Source of the DNA: Enoplosus armatus
Taxonomy: Eukaryota; Chordata; Actinopteri; Centrarchiformes; Enoplosidae
Assembly: GCF_043641665.1 (NCBI RefSeq)
Contig: NC_092198.1
Coordinates: 3,260,501 to 3,324,500, forward strand
Length of the DNA: 64,000 bases
Direction of reading: 5' to 3'
Positions 26,936-36,757 of this stretch are shown one piece after another; positions within the stretch are counted from its first letter, which is position 1; each line of letters opens with the position of its first letter. The notes under the pieces were generated by a model. That model did not search any database and was not told where the DNA came from. It was given only the letters and a program-made list of their open reading frames with translations. The position numbers and the translations under genes are program-made.

Positions 26936-28129
26936 ACAGATAGACAAAATATGCATCCCAATAAAAATGCTTCACTTCTCTTCACCAAAAAAGCAATCAA
27001 AACCTTTACTTCGGACAGGCCGTCTCTCACACTGTGGAGGCAACACGTGCTGACCCGTGACATCACAGTGCAACTCTTCCTCTGACCTCGCAGGGGTCAA
27101 CCTGCATTCACGGCACAATGCGACTGTCAACACTCATTCCCCGGCCTGACGGGGGGAGTGATGTCATTAAGAACGGCTGGCTGAGCTTCTATGGCCGACC
27201 CAACATTGAGCACATCAACGCCTGGCTGCCGCCGCTACACTGCGACCTCCGTGGACACCGGGCCCAGAGAGCGCTGAACGTGTTAGTGCTCAGCTGCATG
27301 CTCCCCCGCTGACTGCACCCACTTGTTCTGCAGCAGCGTTATTGTCTCGCTGCACGTTGATGTCACAGACAAAAAATAAATAAAGTCAGACATTTGCGAC
27401 GTGAAGAGATCACCATTCGGGATTTATGTTTTTACGCAGATAAAGCAGAGGAGGAGAAATATGAGCGTGGCATCTTATTCTGAGGCGCAGGCAGAAGTGC
27501 TTAAACTGCAGCCTTAAAATGAGCATTAAAATTTCAACAGTGCAGCGAATGGCTCACTTCTTGTGTAAGGGAGTCTTTTGCAGTCAGAATTTAGCCTCAG
27601 CTGATGCACATGTTAACATAGTGAATGAAGCTTTATGTTTCAGTCAGGATTGTAAATTCTGTCTCCGCCAGAGTACACGCCTGAAGCAAAATCACTTATT
27701 AATCAATATAGTTGATAATGTACTAATCTGGAACACATTAGGATAAATGTGCAATACCATTTGGTTTCCAGTGGGTATATGTCAGTGCAAATATTTTGCA
27801 GCTATTTTGCAGTGATTCCACACCATTTGACAAAAACAAAGATGATTAAGACTGTCAATTTGCCAACTTCCACACATCAAACCACTGCTTCCTGATTTAT
27901 TTTTTTGTATTTATTGAGAACACAGAAGTCAGTGGAAGCTACACATAAAAGGTCCTGATAATGCAGAGTAGGCATTCGGAAATGGAAACAACACGGTTGA
28001 GCCAAAGGCTTGCAGGCTGGTTCTGCAGGCTTCACATTGCATTATGGCACAAATCATACCTCAAACCTCATCTTTAACAAACTGCAACAACCTAAGCCAC
28101 AGCACTGTTTTTGTTTTTCAATGACTTCC
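26936..28129. other. Non-coding stretch with one G/C-richer island
   Basis: Bases 27010-27330 are richer in G, C and CpG than their surroundings and hold a 64-codon frame (27118-27312, with NGWLSFYGRPNIEHINAWLP). It has no recognised domain, so it is not called a gene. The rest is AT-rich. Confidence 0.4.
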
Positions 28130-28440
28130 CTCAAAGTAAAGACTTTCCTTTTCCTACTACTGCCACTTTTTCCTTTCAGCACTTTATTTAAACTCAACTT
28201 CAGCTTTTAGTGCTTACACTCTGACATACCACTTTCATTCAGCGCTTACACTTCAGCTTAAACTTCTTTCAGTCCTTCCACTTCAACTGACACACTCAGC
28301 TTTTTTGTATCACTTCCACACTGACACTTCAACTCATTTCAGCCATTTCACTTGAACCGATACTTCCTTCAGGCCGTTTTAGCATCTGCGCAATCCTCTT
28401 AGCTGCCCCTTTACCATCTTTCAGTGCTTCAACCTCAGGT
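28130..28440 (+). repeat. Degenerate pyrimidine-rich tandem repeat
   Basis: A loose unit of about 18-25 bases built on CACTTCAACTyATTTCAG recurs some ten times (CACTTTCATTCAGCGCTTAC, CACTTCAGCTTAAACTTC, CACTTCAACTGACAC, CACTTCAACTCATTTCAGCC). The strand is strongly poor in G. No open frame spans it. Confidence 0.45.
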
Positions 28441-28494
28441 ACAATATCATTTCCATTAATCAGCTTCAACGTCAACAAGCCGCCATACAAAGAC

Positions 28495-28800
28495 ACAAAA
28501 GACAATGAACCTTTTCAAAATGTTTAAACACACTTTGTTTATTGATGGAAGCTCTGCATACAAGTATGTACTCTCACTAGCTTTTTCCGGAGCTTTCAAC
28601 TGCATCTCACGGTCTTCATCAGCTGCTGGAATTGCGCAGTTGTCATGGAGATTGCTTGGTTATCATCACGTGAGGTATTGAACTTTGGTCACGTGATAAC
28701 AGGTGGTTGCACATGAGGGGAAGTTGCAGTTGAAAGCTCTGGAAAACGCTGATTAGTGGACATTGAGTTAAGATTTTACTATTTCCAAGAGTGAACTTTT
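28495..28800. mobile_element. MITE-like hairpin element
   Basis: Bases 28582-28606 (TTTTTCCGGAGCTTTCAACT onward) are nearly the reverse complement of 28723-28747 (AGTTGAAAGCTCTGGAAAA). Inside, a second pair of arms, each containing a CACGTG box with a neighbouring TATC/GATA, lies at about 28650-28664 and 28689-28701. The whole could fold into a long hairpin. Related half-elements occur near 58060-58150 and 58785-58860. Confidence 0.6.
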
Positions 28801-30914
28801 TTTTTCCTAAACATGAGGTTATTCTCAAAGCTTTGGCAGAAGCAAATTATTGTTCAGATATGAAATTAGCTCAAGTATCCTTTTAGAGAAACGTTTAGTA
28901 ATGCAATACTTATTTTTTTAAAAAGTATGAATTGTATTGAATTGAATTGTACATACATACAAGTGTACAAAACAATAATCGTGACTGACCTTTAAGTTTC
29001 ACTTGTAGCTCAATTGATTCTGAAAGTACACAAAGGAGCATTTAGAGGAAGCGCTTTCTGTATCTAAGTTCCCCTTTTTGTACAACATGATGAGTAGTCA
29101 AGACATTTAGAGACGACTTTCAATAAGATAACTTCTCAGCTCTCCTTCCTTTTTCAGCTTTATTCAGCCACAAGGACTCATGAAACCAACACACATGAAA
29201 AAGAGCACTCCTACGGCTTTCCGTAGCCATTTAAATGTACACTAAAGTTTCTTGCAGAACATTAACAGCTGTTCACTGACGTTCTTAAAGAACAGCAGTT
29301 AGAGTGCTGGGGCTGGCCGGGCCGGTCTCCAGCCGTGTGCAGTGTAATGAGCGGCAATTACTCTGTATGACAAGTTAACATTAAGTCCCCATGCCGCCAC
29401 TGCTGCTGCTGTGGCGGTTATCTGAGAAAGCAGCATGTGAGTCAGGGCTCCCAACACACTGAGCTGAACACTCCTTATCAGAGCTCCGTTAATCAGTGAA
29501 CCGATCCTGTATCAACAGCTGTGCTGCTCAACCTTTTTGGCTCCCGGCCTTAAAACACACAGTTTGGTTCAGGGGGATTATTTTCCACAGTCGAGCCAGT
29601 TCTCTTGGCTTTCCTAGGAATCTTAAGAGACTGCAAATATGCATAATTTTAAAGTGGTAATATGTCTCTGCACTGCGCTTTCCAGAGAATTATTTGGCAA
29701 TTAAACTACAAAAATAGTGTCAGTATTATGGGAATGTTATTCCTTAGAATTGTTCTTTTTAGCTGAAAGCTGTTGCTCAACATAATTAAGAGTTTCAGAG
29801 GATCTTTCCCAGAGAAGAGAAGAGAAGCTGTTTGTATAAGTGCAAGATCGATCAAATTAAAAAAAAAAAACTCAAAGACCTACCTGACTCTGAATGAGCA
29901 CATTTAAAGGCTTTGACATATTGACTGAAAGGTCTCATATTATAGAGAGTGAGATTTCCACGTCTTGGAGGATTATAAAGCAGGTCTAGGCTTGTTTCAG
30001 ACAGACAGAGGGCGAACTGAGGGGCTGCATAGAGGGCCAGTTGAAGATGAACGCATAGAGCATAACATGGGCCCAGGTTGACTTTGGGACACTTTGTGGT
30101 TGCTGGTTGTAATCAATAATAATACAGGTCAGAGTGCTAAACCAAAAATAAATCGGTTCGGAACCAGATGGAATCAAAAAATAACAGGTTTTCTTTGACC
30201 TGAAGTGCGAAACTAATTTCTAATTCTAATCCGTCAAATTTCGCCCCCAAGCACTGAAGCTATACTACAGACGTTATATTACAGAGGTGTTAGGACGCAG
30301 GAATTCCTCTGCTGTTCAGGCTCCTCTGCTCCCTATACTTTCTGTGGACAAACACCACAGGAGAACTCGAGGGCTTTGCGCTGACATTTGCTGTTTGCTC
30401 AACCAGGAACAGCAGCCAGAGGTGCCATAACTCAGTTTAACTACAATGTTGAGTTTAATGGAGTGGCCACACAGCGAACTGTAGTTGGCAGTGTGATAAC
30501 ATCCACTGTTATGGTTCAGTCAGCTGATTGCAACATCCCCAACTTCAACATACAGCTGAGTCACTGAGCTTTATGGGATTCGGGGAGACTTCATCTGTAG
30601 TAAAACGTTCGTTGAGAAACACGATCGGCCTCGTTTGCTGCGAGTCCTGCATGACCGAGGGCGCAGACGCTTTCATCTTCACTGTCATGGCCGAGGGAGG
30701 AAAACATCTCAGCCACAAAGTTCACAAAGAGAAACAGAACAGAGTGGTATGCTGAGTGAAGCAATACTGGAACCGACGAGAAGTGAAAGCGACATGGTCA
30801 AAGTTGACATGAAACTGGAGTGTTAGTGCCAAGTATCTTAAGTTAGCTTCTCTGTACCGGCTGCTTGTTTGTTTTCAGTCTTTCCATCATCACTTTTAAT
30901 GCTTGACTAGAACT
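28801..30914. other. Non-coding stretch
   Basis: AT-rich, with no supported gene and no repeat I can name. Confidence 0.45.
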
Positions 30915-31055
30915 AATAGAAGTGGAAGAAGTACTCAGATCTTGTACTTAAAAGTAGCAATACCACTGTGTGGAAATACTCTGTTACAAGTAAAAGTCCT
31001 GCATTCAAATGTTTACTTAAGTAAAAGTATAAAAGTATTGTCAAAATATACTTAG
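30915..31055 (+). repeat. Dispersed repeat family E, copy 1
   Basis: GTGGAAGAAGTACTCAGATC, TACTCTGTTACAAGTAAAAG, TCCTGCATTC and TTACTTAAGTAAAAGTATAA belong to a repeat widespread in percomorph genomes. It codes for nothing and is followed by unrelated DNA. Confidence 0.6.
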
Positions 31056-32066
31056 GGGAGTTCTAATAAACACAAGTTTCGCGGCAGAGAGCGATTTAAA
31101 AAAAACATTGCATCTGTCAATAATCTTTCGGTTTCTTTGTTGTCCCAGGCAGAATACTCTCTTCATGAACTGAAATGTATTTGTAGTATACTTTTGCACA
31201 TAGGCGGAAGCATTCATGTATATGCGTACTGTGTACAGTACCACCACCCCCTCCAACAATATAAATTGTTGTTTCATATAACTCAATTTAACAGTTGTAC
31301 AGCGTTTCAGTGCTCGGATACGTTTTCAAGACAAAGTACAAAGAAGGTAAAAAGAGGAAGTGTAGGGCAGTAAGGTGCACAGATAGACTTTCAGAGTTCT
31401 GTTTTTAAAATCAAACTTCCTTTGTGGTGAAAAACTCAGGAAAAACTCACGTCACATATTACCAGGACGTAATCAACCCCACTGTTGATCTGCTGCACAG
31501 ACGGAGTTTGTGCTTTCTCTCCATCAACAAGTGATCCGACCAACTAGTAGCAGACACTTGTAGTGACCAAGACACGTTCCTTCGCCAGACTCAAACACTG
31601 GGATATGTTAGAGCTGAATGTTTTAATGTGTCAACAACACCATGCAAAGCTCATTTTACTACATTTTTAAGGCCTGAGAAGAATCTGTCTTGGCACAATA
31701 CTACAAGTATTCCTTTAATCAACCCTGTCACATTTCTAATTAATTCCGATTATTCTAATGTAATGACATTATAGATTGCGCTGTCAGTATGTAATCAACT
31801 GACATGTGGGTACTGACAACTGATTATTACTAAGTCCTAACAGACAAATGTTCTTTTCTAACATCAGCCATAGTCGAGACTGTGAAGGCTGCAGGCTGAA
31901 TATCATTTTAGGTGCTGCACTAAAATATTCAAGTAATGATTAAAGGTAATTTAAGTTTGTTAGAATATGCAAATCGTTTTGCGTAATGAACCTTCACTGA
32001 GAATATTAATGGGTGATCTGGCAAATTGCTAAGAATGAAACAAAACAAAAACACTACAGTGATGTA
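31056..32066. other. 5' flank of crystallin copy 1
   Basis: AT-rich DNA not shared with copy 2. No further promoter element is evident. It may hold copy-specific regulatory sequence, which cannot be judged here. Confidence 0.45.
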
Positions 32067-32204
32067 ACAAAGGTGCTATTGTTGTTTTTTTGAAAAAGGT
32101 TTTGTCTGACAGTGTTCGAAGTGAAACTGCCTCTCTAAGGTATTTTAGGGGAACAGCTGTAAATGTAGACAACCCTCAGTGCTCTATGGGCTTCTATGGT
32201 ATGT

Positions 32205-32256
32205 TGCTGGGTCAGGCTGTTTTACAAAGGGGCCCTCTGCTTGCCAGGTATAAAAA
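32205..32256 (+). promoter_or_regulatory. Core promoter of crystallin copy 1: MAF-like site plus TATA box
   Basis: TATAAAAA lies at 32249-32256, about 110 bases before the ATG, which predicts transcription starting near 32280 and an 80-base leader without an upstream ATG. TGCTGGGTCAGGC at 32205-32217 matches 10 of 13 positions of the MAF recognition element TGCTGAGTCAGCA. Large Maf factors acting close to a TATA box are a known way of driving crystallin genes in the lens. The TATA call is firm; the MAF call is an inference from the match and from its conserved place in both copies. Confidence 0.72.
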
Positions 32257-32358
32257 GGAAGCTTTCCAACAGGTAGACAAGCAGTTCAGCTCCAAGAGCA
32301 GCACCACCATCAGCAGCAGCAGCAGTAGCATCGCCTCTAGCGACAACACCTGGCAAAG

Positions 32359-32913
32359 ATGACCTCCAGCAGCATGAACATGATGAGCAAGATCATCTTC
32401 TACGAGGAGAGGAACTTCAAGGGCCGCTCCTACGAGTGCATGAGCGACTGCGCCGACATGTCCTCCTACCTGAACCGCTGCCACTCCTGCAGGGTGGAGA
32501 GGGGCTGCTTCATGGTCTACGACCGCTCCAACTTCATGGGAAACCAGTACTTCATGAGGAGGGGCGAGTACGCCGACTACATGAGCATGATGGGCATGAG
32601 CGACTGCATCAAGTCCTGCCGCATGATCCCCATGCACAGAGGGTCCTACAGGATGAGGATCTTCGAGAGGGAGAACTTCCAGGGACAGATGCACGAGATG
32701 ATGGAGGACTGTGACAATGTCATGGACCGCTACAACATGTCCAACTTCATGTCCTGCAACGTGATGGACGGTCACTGGCTGATGTACGAGCAGCCCCACT
32801 TCAGAGGAAGGATGATGTACATGAGGCCCGGAGAGTACAGAAGCTTCATGAGCATGGGCATGAGCAACATGAGGTTCATGAGCATGAGGCGCATCATGGA
32901 TTCCTGCTACTAG
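32359..32913 (+). CDS. crygm: Gamma-M crystallin, intronless, copy 1 (184 aa)
   Basis: Structural lens protein of the beta/gamma-crystallin superfamily, soluble in lens fibre cells, where tightly packed monomers give a high refractive index. The reading frame holds four Greek-key motifs: about residues 11-49, 50-95, 96-138 and 139-184, starting at [26 protein letters not shown] and HWLMYEQ. The composition is that of fish gamma-M crystallins: 34 of 184 residues are Met, 10 are Cys, and there is a single Trp (residue 140), whereas mammalian gamma-crystallins have four conserved Trp. All four motifs lie in one uninterrupted exon, although the family usually has introns after the N-terminal arm and between the two domains. 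The first ATG has A at -3; ATGs at codons 6, 8 and 9 are also possible, and codon 8 or 9 would fit the short N-terminal arm usual in the family. A MAF-like site, a TATA box and AATAAA signals flank it, so it looks functional. The exact paralogue number within the family cannot be given. Confidence 0.93.
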   Translation: MTSSSMNMMSKIIFYEERNFKGRSYECMSDCADMSSYLNRCHSCRVERGCFMVYDRSNFMGNQYFMRRGEYADYMSMMGMSDCIKSCRMIPMHRGSYRMRIFERENFQGQMHEMMEDCDNVMDRYNMSNFMSCNVMDGHWLMYEQPHFRGRMMYMRPGEYRSFMSMGMSNMRFMSMRRIMDSCY

Positions 32914-33084
32914 ACCATGACTCATTGTGGTGCAGGAAATAGTTTCTAGACAAATTCTACAAAAATTGTGACTAAGCAACTTATTTGCAGCAATATACAC
33001 TGGATGTTGACTGCAGCAAACGGATAAAAAAGACTAACAACCACTGAACTGCACAAACAGATGTGTTTACTCAAGGAAACAAAT

Positions 33085-33094
33085 AATAAATAAA
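33085..33094 (+). terminator. Polyadenylation signals of crystallin copy 1
   Basis: Two overlapping AATAAA hexamers, at 33085 and 33089, about 175 bases after the stop codon. They are followed by T-rich sequence (33099-33160) suited to cleavage and polyadenylation. Confidence 0.7.
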
Positions 33095-34627
33095 GTCTAA
33101 TTTGTTATAAAAATAATACTGGAGTTCATTCTTTTCTTTGTTCTTGTTCTTCTATTTATTTTCCCTCTTCTTCCTACAACTTCTAAAAGGTATCTCATCA
33201 ACGTTCCTACTTCGACCCGCTGATGTACGCAAATTAAAATAAGTTTGTCATACATTTTCTTTATCTAGGGCTGGGTAATGAAATCTGACACCTTAATGGT
33301 ACCAACCAATATGCTTCAGCTTGACGATAGATTGATTTGTTTATTTGAGGGGCCTGCACCATATGGTGCCCAGCCCATATGAGCTCATAAGACACGAGAC
33401 AGTAGACAGCAACAGGATGGCCACATGACAAATCCTAACAGTTCCAGTTCCAAAAACAGTTTCACAAATACAAAAAGTTGAACTTGAAGCATTGAAACTT
33501 ATGTAGGTAATATTGTCAGCGTAAGGATGCCCCCCCCGGAAACTGCTTCTGAATGTGGACTGAGTCTACATTTGTAAAAACCTGTATTTTAAAGTCAGTT
33601 CTGACAACACCAGGGAGTGAGATCAGCTCAACAAGAGAAAAATGGTTTCGGTTTTTGGTGATAAGAGCAGTCTAGTTGATCTTTTTCTTCTGATTATTTT
33701 CTTTACTCTTCCTGCAGTTTCTTAAGGTACCTCGTCAACCTTTCCAAGTTACTTTCCAATACGCTTGGCCTGCTGATGTAGGCAAATTCAAACAAGTTTG
33801 TCATAAAAATGTTTATCTAGGGCTATCTCATTCAATGTGGACTATCTCACTCAGAGTGGAAGCCACGGCAGACAGAACAGAAGGGTCTAAAGTGTGGTTA
33901 TGTTTTATTAGAGTCAAAGACAATCCTCGTTGCCATAATACAACAGAATCCATCAATATGGGAAACATCACAAGCGATTCGTCTAACACCTGTTGAATAA
34001 GCAGGGCATACATTTGAAGAAATGTAACATCCTCGGCTGCTCTCCCCCCAGGTTACTCCCAGTCCCATCTTAATCCAGAGAGGGGGTGTTTTACACAGCC
34101 ATATGGAGCTTGTTAAGCTAATAGTAAATAGTCATGCATAGGCTAAAACCAAAAGCTCATTGTTTGTAATGGTTTAGCTTGGACCAGCGGTACCTGCTTA
34201 GCAATGAATCGCTTCATATTAATGTCAATTTTGTGCTTACTTTTTATTCCTCTGTACTGTAATCAAAAGGAGCCAATAAGCAGTATCAATAAAAAACAGA
34301 CCAATAAGAGGCATTGATGAGAATAGCTATATGGATAAAAGTCTAACAATAACCACCCCTACAAAGAGTAAATGCCTATTTTGTATATTGCAGAGAATTA
34401 TGTAAAAGTTAGACTGCTTTTCTGTTAAAGCAGTACTAAAGAAACAGTAAAGAAGTAAAGAACATGTATCAAAAACAAGACTTTTATCAAAGGTGTTGTG
34501 GCGTCTCATGGGGGTGGGCATGTACAGTAGGGTCAGCCTCCTGTTTTATTGGGTGATGGACTCGTGGACCTAAGTCTCATGTTGATGCATGCTCCTGCAA
34601 TGTTAATGAAGTTAGCGTGTTCTACAG

Positions 34628-35724
34628 TGTGTTATGCCATGTTCCGGTAGTTTCACATGCGATTATTACCAGCAGAGGTGTTAGACCATAAGTGTGGTTC
34701 GGTGCATGACATTGCTTCTTGTGTGAGTGTCTGGGCGTTCTCCTAGAAAGTGATACTTCGCTTGTTGCTGTTAATAAAGCGCCTGTTCAAAAGAAGAGAA
34801 AACTGCCTCGATGGGTATTACCATGAGTGAACCACAGCTTGCCGCATTGGTGTCAGAAGTGAGATGTAAGACGATGGTTTTCGCTCAGAGAGATAGAAGA
34901 ACTCCTTGCTCACCTTGTAGTGATGAGCCATCAGAGCAGCGGAACAGCGCTCGCGAAGAAGAGCCACTGAGAAACGCCGTGCAGGTTGCCCTCTTCCTGG
35001 AGGGAAAAGTGCTGCAGATCCCCACAGATCTCCAACCGGATGATAGCCAACGTGTCTTCGCTGATGACGTCAGTGACCAGCTCGCCAAGCCGCCAAAGAG
35101 CAGAGGGGGACAGCTTGGATGCTTCATCTCTACATGCCTCTCCTTTGACGCAGAAATGAAGGAAGAGCTCGCTCAACAGTCCAGAACGTCTATGTGAACC
35201 CATCCGCCTGCATGAAGCAGAACAAACATCACATCAAACTCATATCAAACATGTGCTGAGATTGGGTGATCGACCACACAGTGTGAGGCATCAGGTGAAC
35301 TGTGAGGGGAATGATGATGAAGAAAAAAGGCCCTCCAAGTCACCCCTATATCTGCTCGACGGCCACGGCGGCTGAACGAGAGGCCATCCGTGGAGGGCTG
35401 TTATAGTGGTAGCCCAGGACACATCACCCACTATTTCCCAGCTCCAACACCACATTGCCCGAGACCCCAGCCACAGTTAGAGCAGGGTGGCACAATGGGG
35501 GAACTGCCACCCACAAACACCTTGTCCTCCCTCAACTCCCCAACACTATGGCTTGGCTGATTAGGCCAAGCACATGGACTGTACATGATGCACCCTTACC
35601 AGCACGGTGTACACTGGTGGCACTGGTGGACCCCATGTCCACCAGCGCCCTGGTCCAGCCTGGAACTCTGCTTGGTACTAGGGGATCTACGGCCTGGGGC
35701 TCGGGGGTTGTCGTATCAAAAGTC
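34628..35724 (+). mobile_element. Truncated, inactivated Ty3/Gypsy-type LTR retrotransposon
   Basis: A likely 5' LTR runs from about 34628 (TGTGTTATGCC) to 34846 and includes an AATAAAG signal at about 34770. TTGGTGTCAGAAGTGAGATG at 34847-34866 resembles the primer-binding site that follows the LTR in many fish Gypsy elements. A gag-like frame without recognisable domains follows to 35197. A degenerate zinc-knuckle-like stretch lies near 35399-35437, with at least one metal-binding Cys missing. In another frame, about 35570-35690, is a retropepsin-like stretch (TLVALVD...PGTLLGT) whose catalytic Asp-Thr-Gly reads Asp-Pro-Met. Reverse transcriptase, RNase H, integrase and the 3' LTR are absent. 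Large internal deletions, frameshifts and the lost active site make this a dead remnant. Confidence 0.65.
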
Positions 35725-35869
35725 ACAAAGGTGCTATTGTTGTTTGTTAACCCTTTGAAAAAGGTTTTGTCTGACAGTGTTCGAAGTGAAACTGCCTCTC
35801 TAAGGTATTTTAGGGGAACAGCTGTAAATGTAGACAACCCTCAGTGCTCTATGGCCTTCTATGGTATGT

Positions 35870-35921
35870 TGCTGGGTCAGGCTGTTTTACAAAGGGGCCC
35901 TCTGCTTGCCAGGTATAAAAA
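35870..35921 (+). promoter_or_regulatory. Core promoter of crystallin copy 2: MAF-like site plus TATA box
   Basis: Same arrangement as in copy 1: TGCTGGGTCAGGC at 35870-35882 and TATAAAAA at 35914-35921, with identical 44-base spacing between their starts. Transcription should begin near 35945. Both elements are base-for-base conserved although surrounding bases have changed, which fits both promoters still being used. Confidence 0.72.
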
Positions 35922-36026
35922 GGAAGGTTTCCAACAGGTAGACAAGCAGTTCAGCTCCAAGAGCAGCACCACCATCAGCAGCAGCAGCAGTAGCAGCATC
36001 GCCTCTAGCGACAACACCTGGCAAAG

Positions 36027-36581
36027 ATGACCTCCAGCAGCATGAACATGATGAGCAAGATCATCTTCTACGAGGAGAGGAACTTCAAGGGCCGCTCCTA
36101 CGAGTGCATGAGCGACTGCGCCGACATGTCCTCCTACCTGAACCGCTGCCACTCCTGCAGGGTGGAGAGGGGCTGCTTCATGGTCTACGACCGCAACAAC
36201 TTCATGGGAAACCAGTACTTCATGAGGAGGGGCGAGTACGCCGACTACATGAGCATGATGGGCATGAGCGACTGCATCAAGTCCTGCCGCATGATCCCCA
36301 TGCACAGAGGGTCCTACAGGATGAGGATCTTCGAGAGGGAGAACTTCCAGGGACAGATGCACGAGATGATGGAGGACTGTGACAATGTCATGGACCGCTA
36401 CAACATGTCCAACTTCATGTCCTGCAACGTGATGGACGGCCACTGGCTGATGTACGAGCAGCCCCACTTCAGAGGAAGGATGATGTACATGAGGCCCGGA
36501 GAGTACAGAAGCTTCATGAGCATGGGCATGAGCAACATGAGGTTCATGAGCATGAGGCGCATCATGGATTCCTGCTACTAG
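36027..36581 (+). CDS. crygm: Gamma-M crystallin, intronless, copy 2 (184 aa)
   Basis: Tandem duplicate of the crystallin 3.1 kb upstream, same strand and same role as a soluble lens structural protein. By eye the coding sequence differs at only three bases: codon 57 is AAC (Asn) instead of TCC (Ser), a two-base change, and one GGT/GGC Gly codon in the third motif region is silent. The four Greek-key motifs, 34 Met, 10 Cys and lone Trp140 are kept and no codon is broken. It too is a single exon with no sign of the two family introns. The copied unit includes the MAF-like site, TATA box, 5' leader and 3' UTR, so this is a DNA-level duplication and not a second retroposition. The 5' leader has one extra three-base (CAG/AGC) unit, and the 3' UTR has one AATAAA where copy 1 has two overlapping ones. 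Just upstream lies a dead LTR-element protease fragment whose open frame runs on into the crystallin promoter; that frame is not part of the gene. Confidence 0.93.
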   Translation: MTSSSMNMMSKIIFYEERNFKGRSYECMSDCADMSSYLNRCHSCRVERGCFMVYDRNNFMGNQYFMRRGEYADYMSMMGMSDCIKSCRMIPMHRGSYRMRIFERENFQGQMHEMMEDCDNVMDRYNMSNFMSCNVMDGHWLMYEQPHFRGRMMYMRPGEYRSFMSMGMSNMRFMSMRRIMDSCY

Positions 36582-36751
36582 ACCGTGACTCATTGTGGTG
36601 CAGGAAATAGTTTCTAGACAAATTCTACAAAAATTGTGACGAAGCAACTTATTTGCAGCAATATACACTGGATGTTGACTGCAGCAAACGGATAAAAAAG
36701 ACTAACAACCACTGAACTGCACATACAGATGTGTTTACTCAAGGAAACACT

Positions 36752-36757
36752 AATAAA
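36752..36757 (+). terminator. Polyadenylation signal of crystallin copy 2
   Basis: A single AATAAA about 170 bases after the stop codon, at the place corresponding to the doubled signal of copy 1. A small deletion removed the second hexamer. T-rich sequence follows. Confidence 0.7.

Larger units (their letters stand above)
32067..34460 (+). repeat. Tandem duplication, unit 1 (crystallin copy 1)
   Basis: Unit 1 matches unit 2 from about 32067 to 33188 (promoter, CDS, 3' UTR) and again from about 34345 to 34460 (shared ACAAAGAGTAAATGC and following bases). The roughly 1.15 kb between, 33189-34345, is absent from unit 2. That extra piece has a partial second copy of the 3' flank at about 33690-33825 (shared GCTGATGTA, AAGTTTGTCATA and TTTATCTAGGGCT), so the 3' flank was itself once duplicated. 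Confidence 0.8.

Noticed and set aside
32212..33000. 262-codon minus-strand frame rich in His, Val and Ala opposite crystallin copy 1 (and its 263-codon twin at 35877-36668)
   Set aside because: It is the shadow of the Met-, Ser- and Arg-rich crystallin codons: ATG reads as His/CAT on the other strand. The true frame has a complete known fold.
35455..36030. 191-codon frame joining protease-like sequence to the crystallin leader
   Set aside because: It starts from a TTG, crosses the junction of the dead LTR element with the crystallin promoter, and ends overlapping the crystallin ATG. It is an accidental fusion of unrelated pieces.
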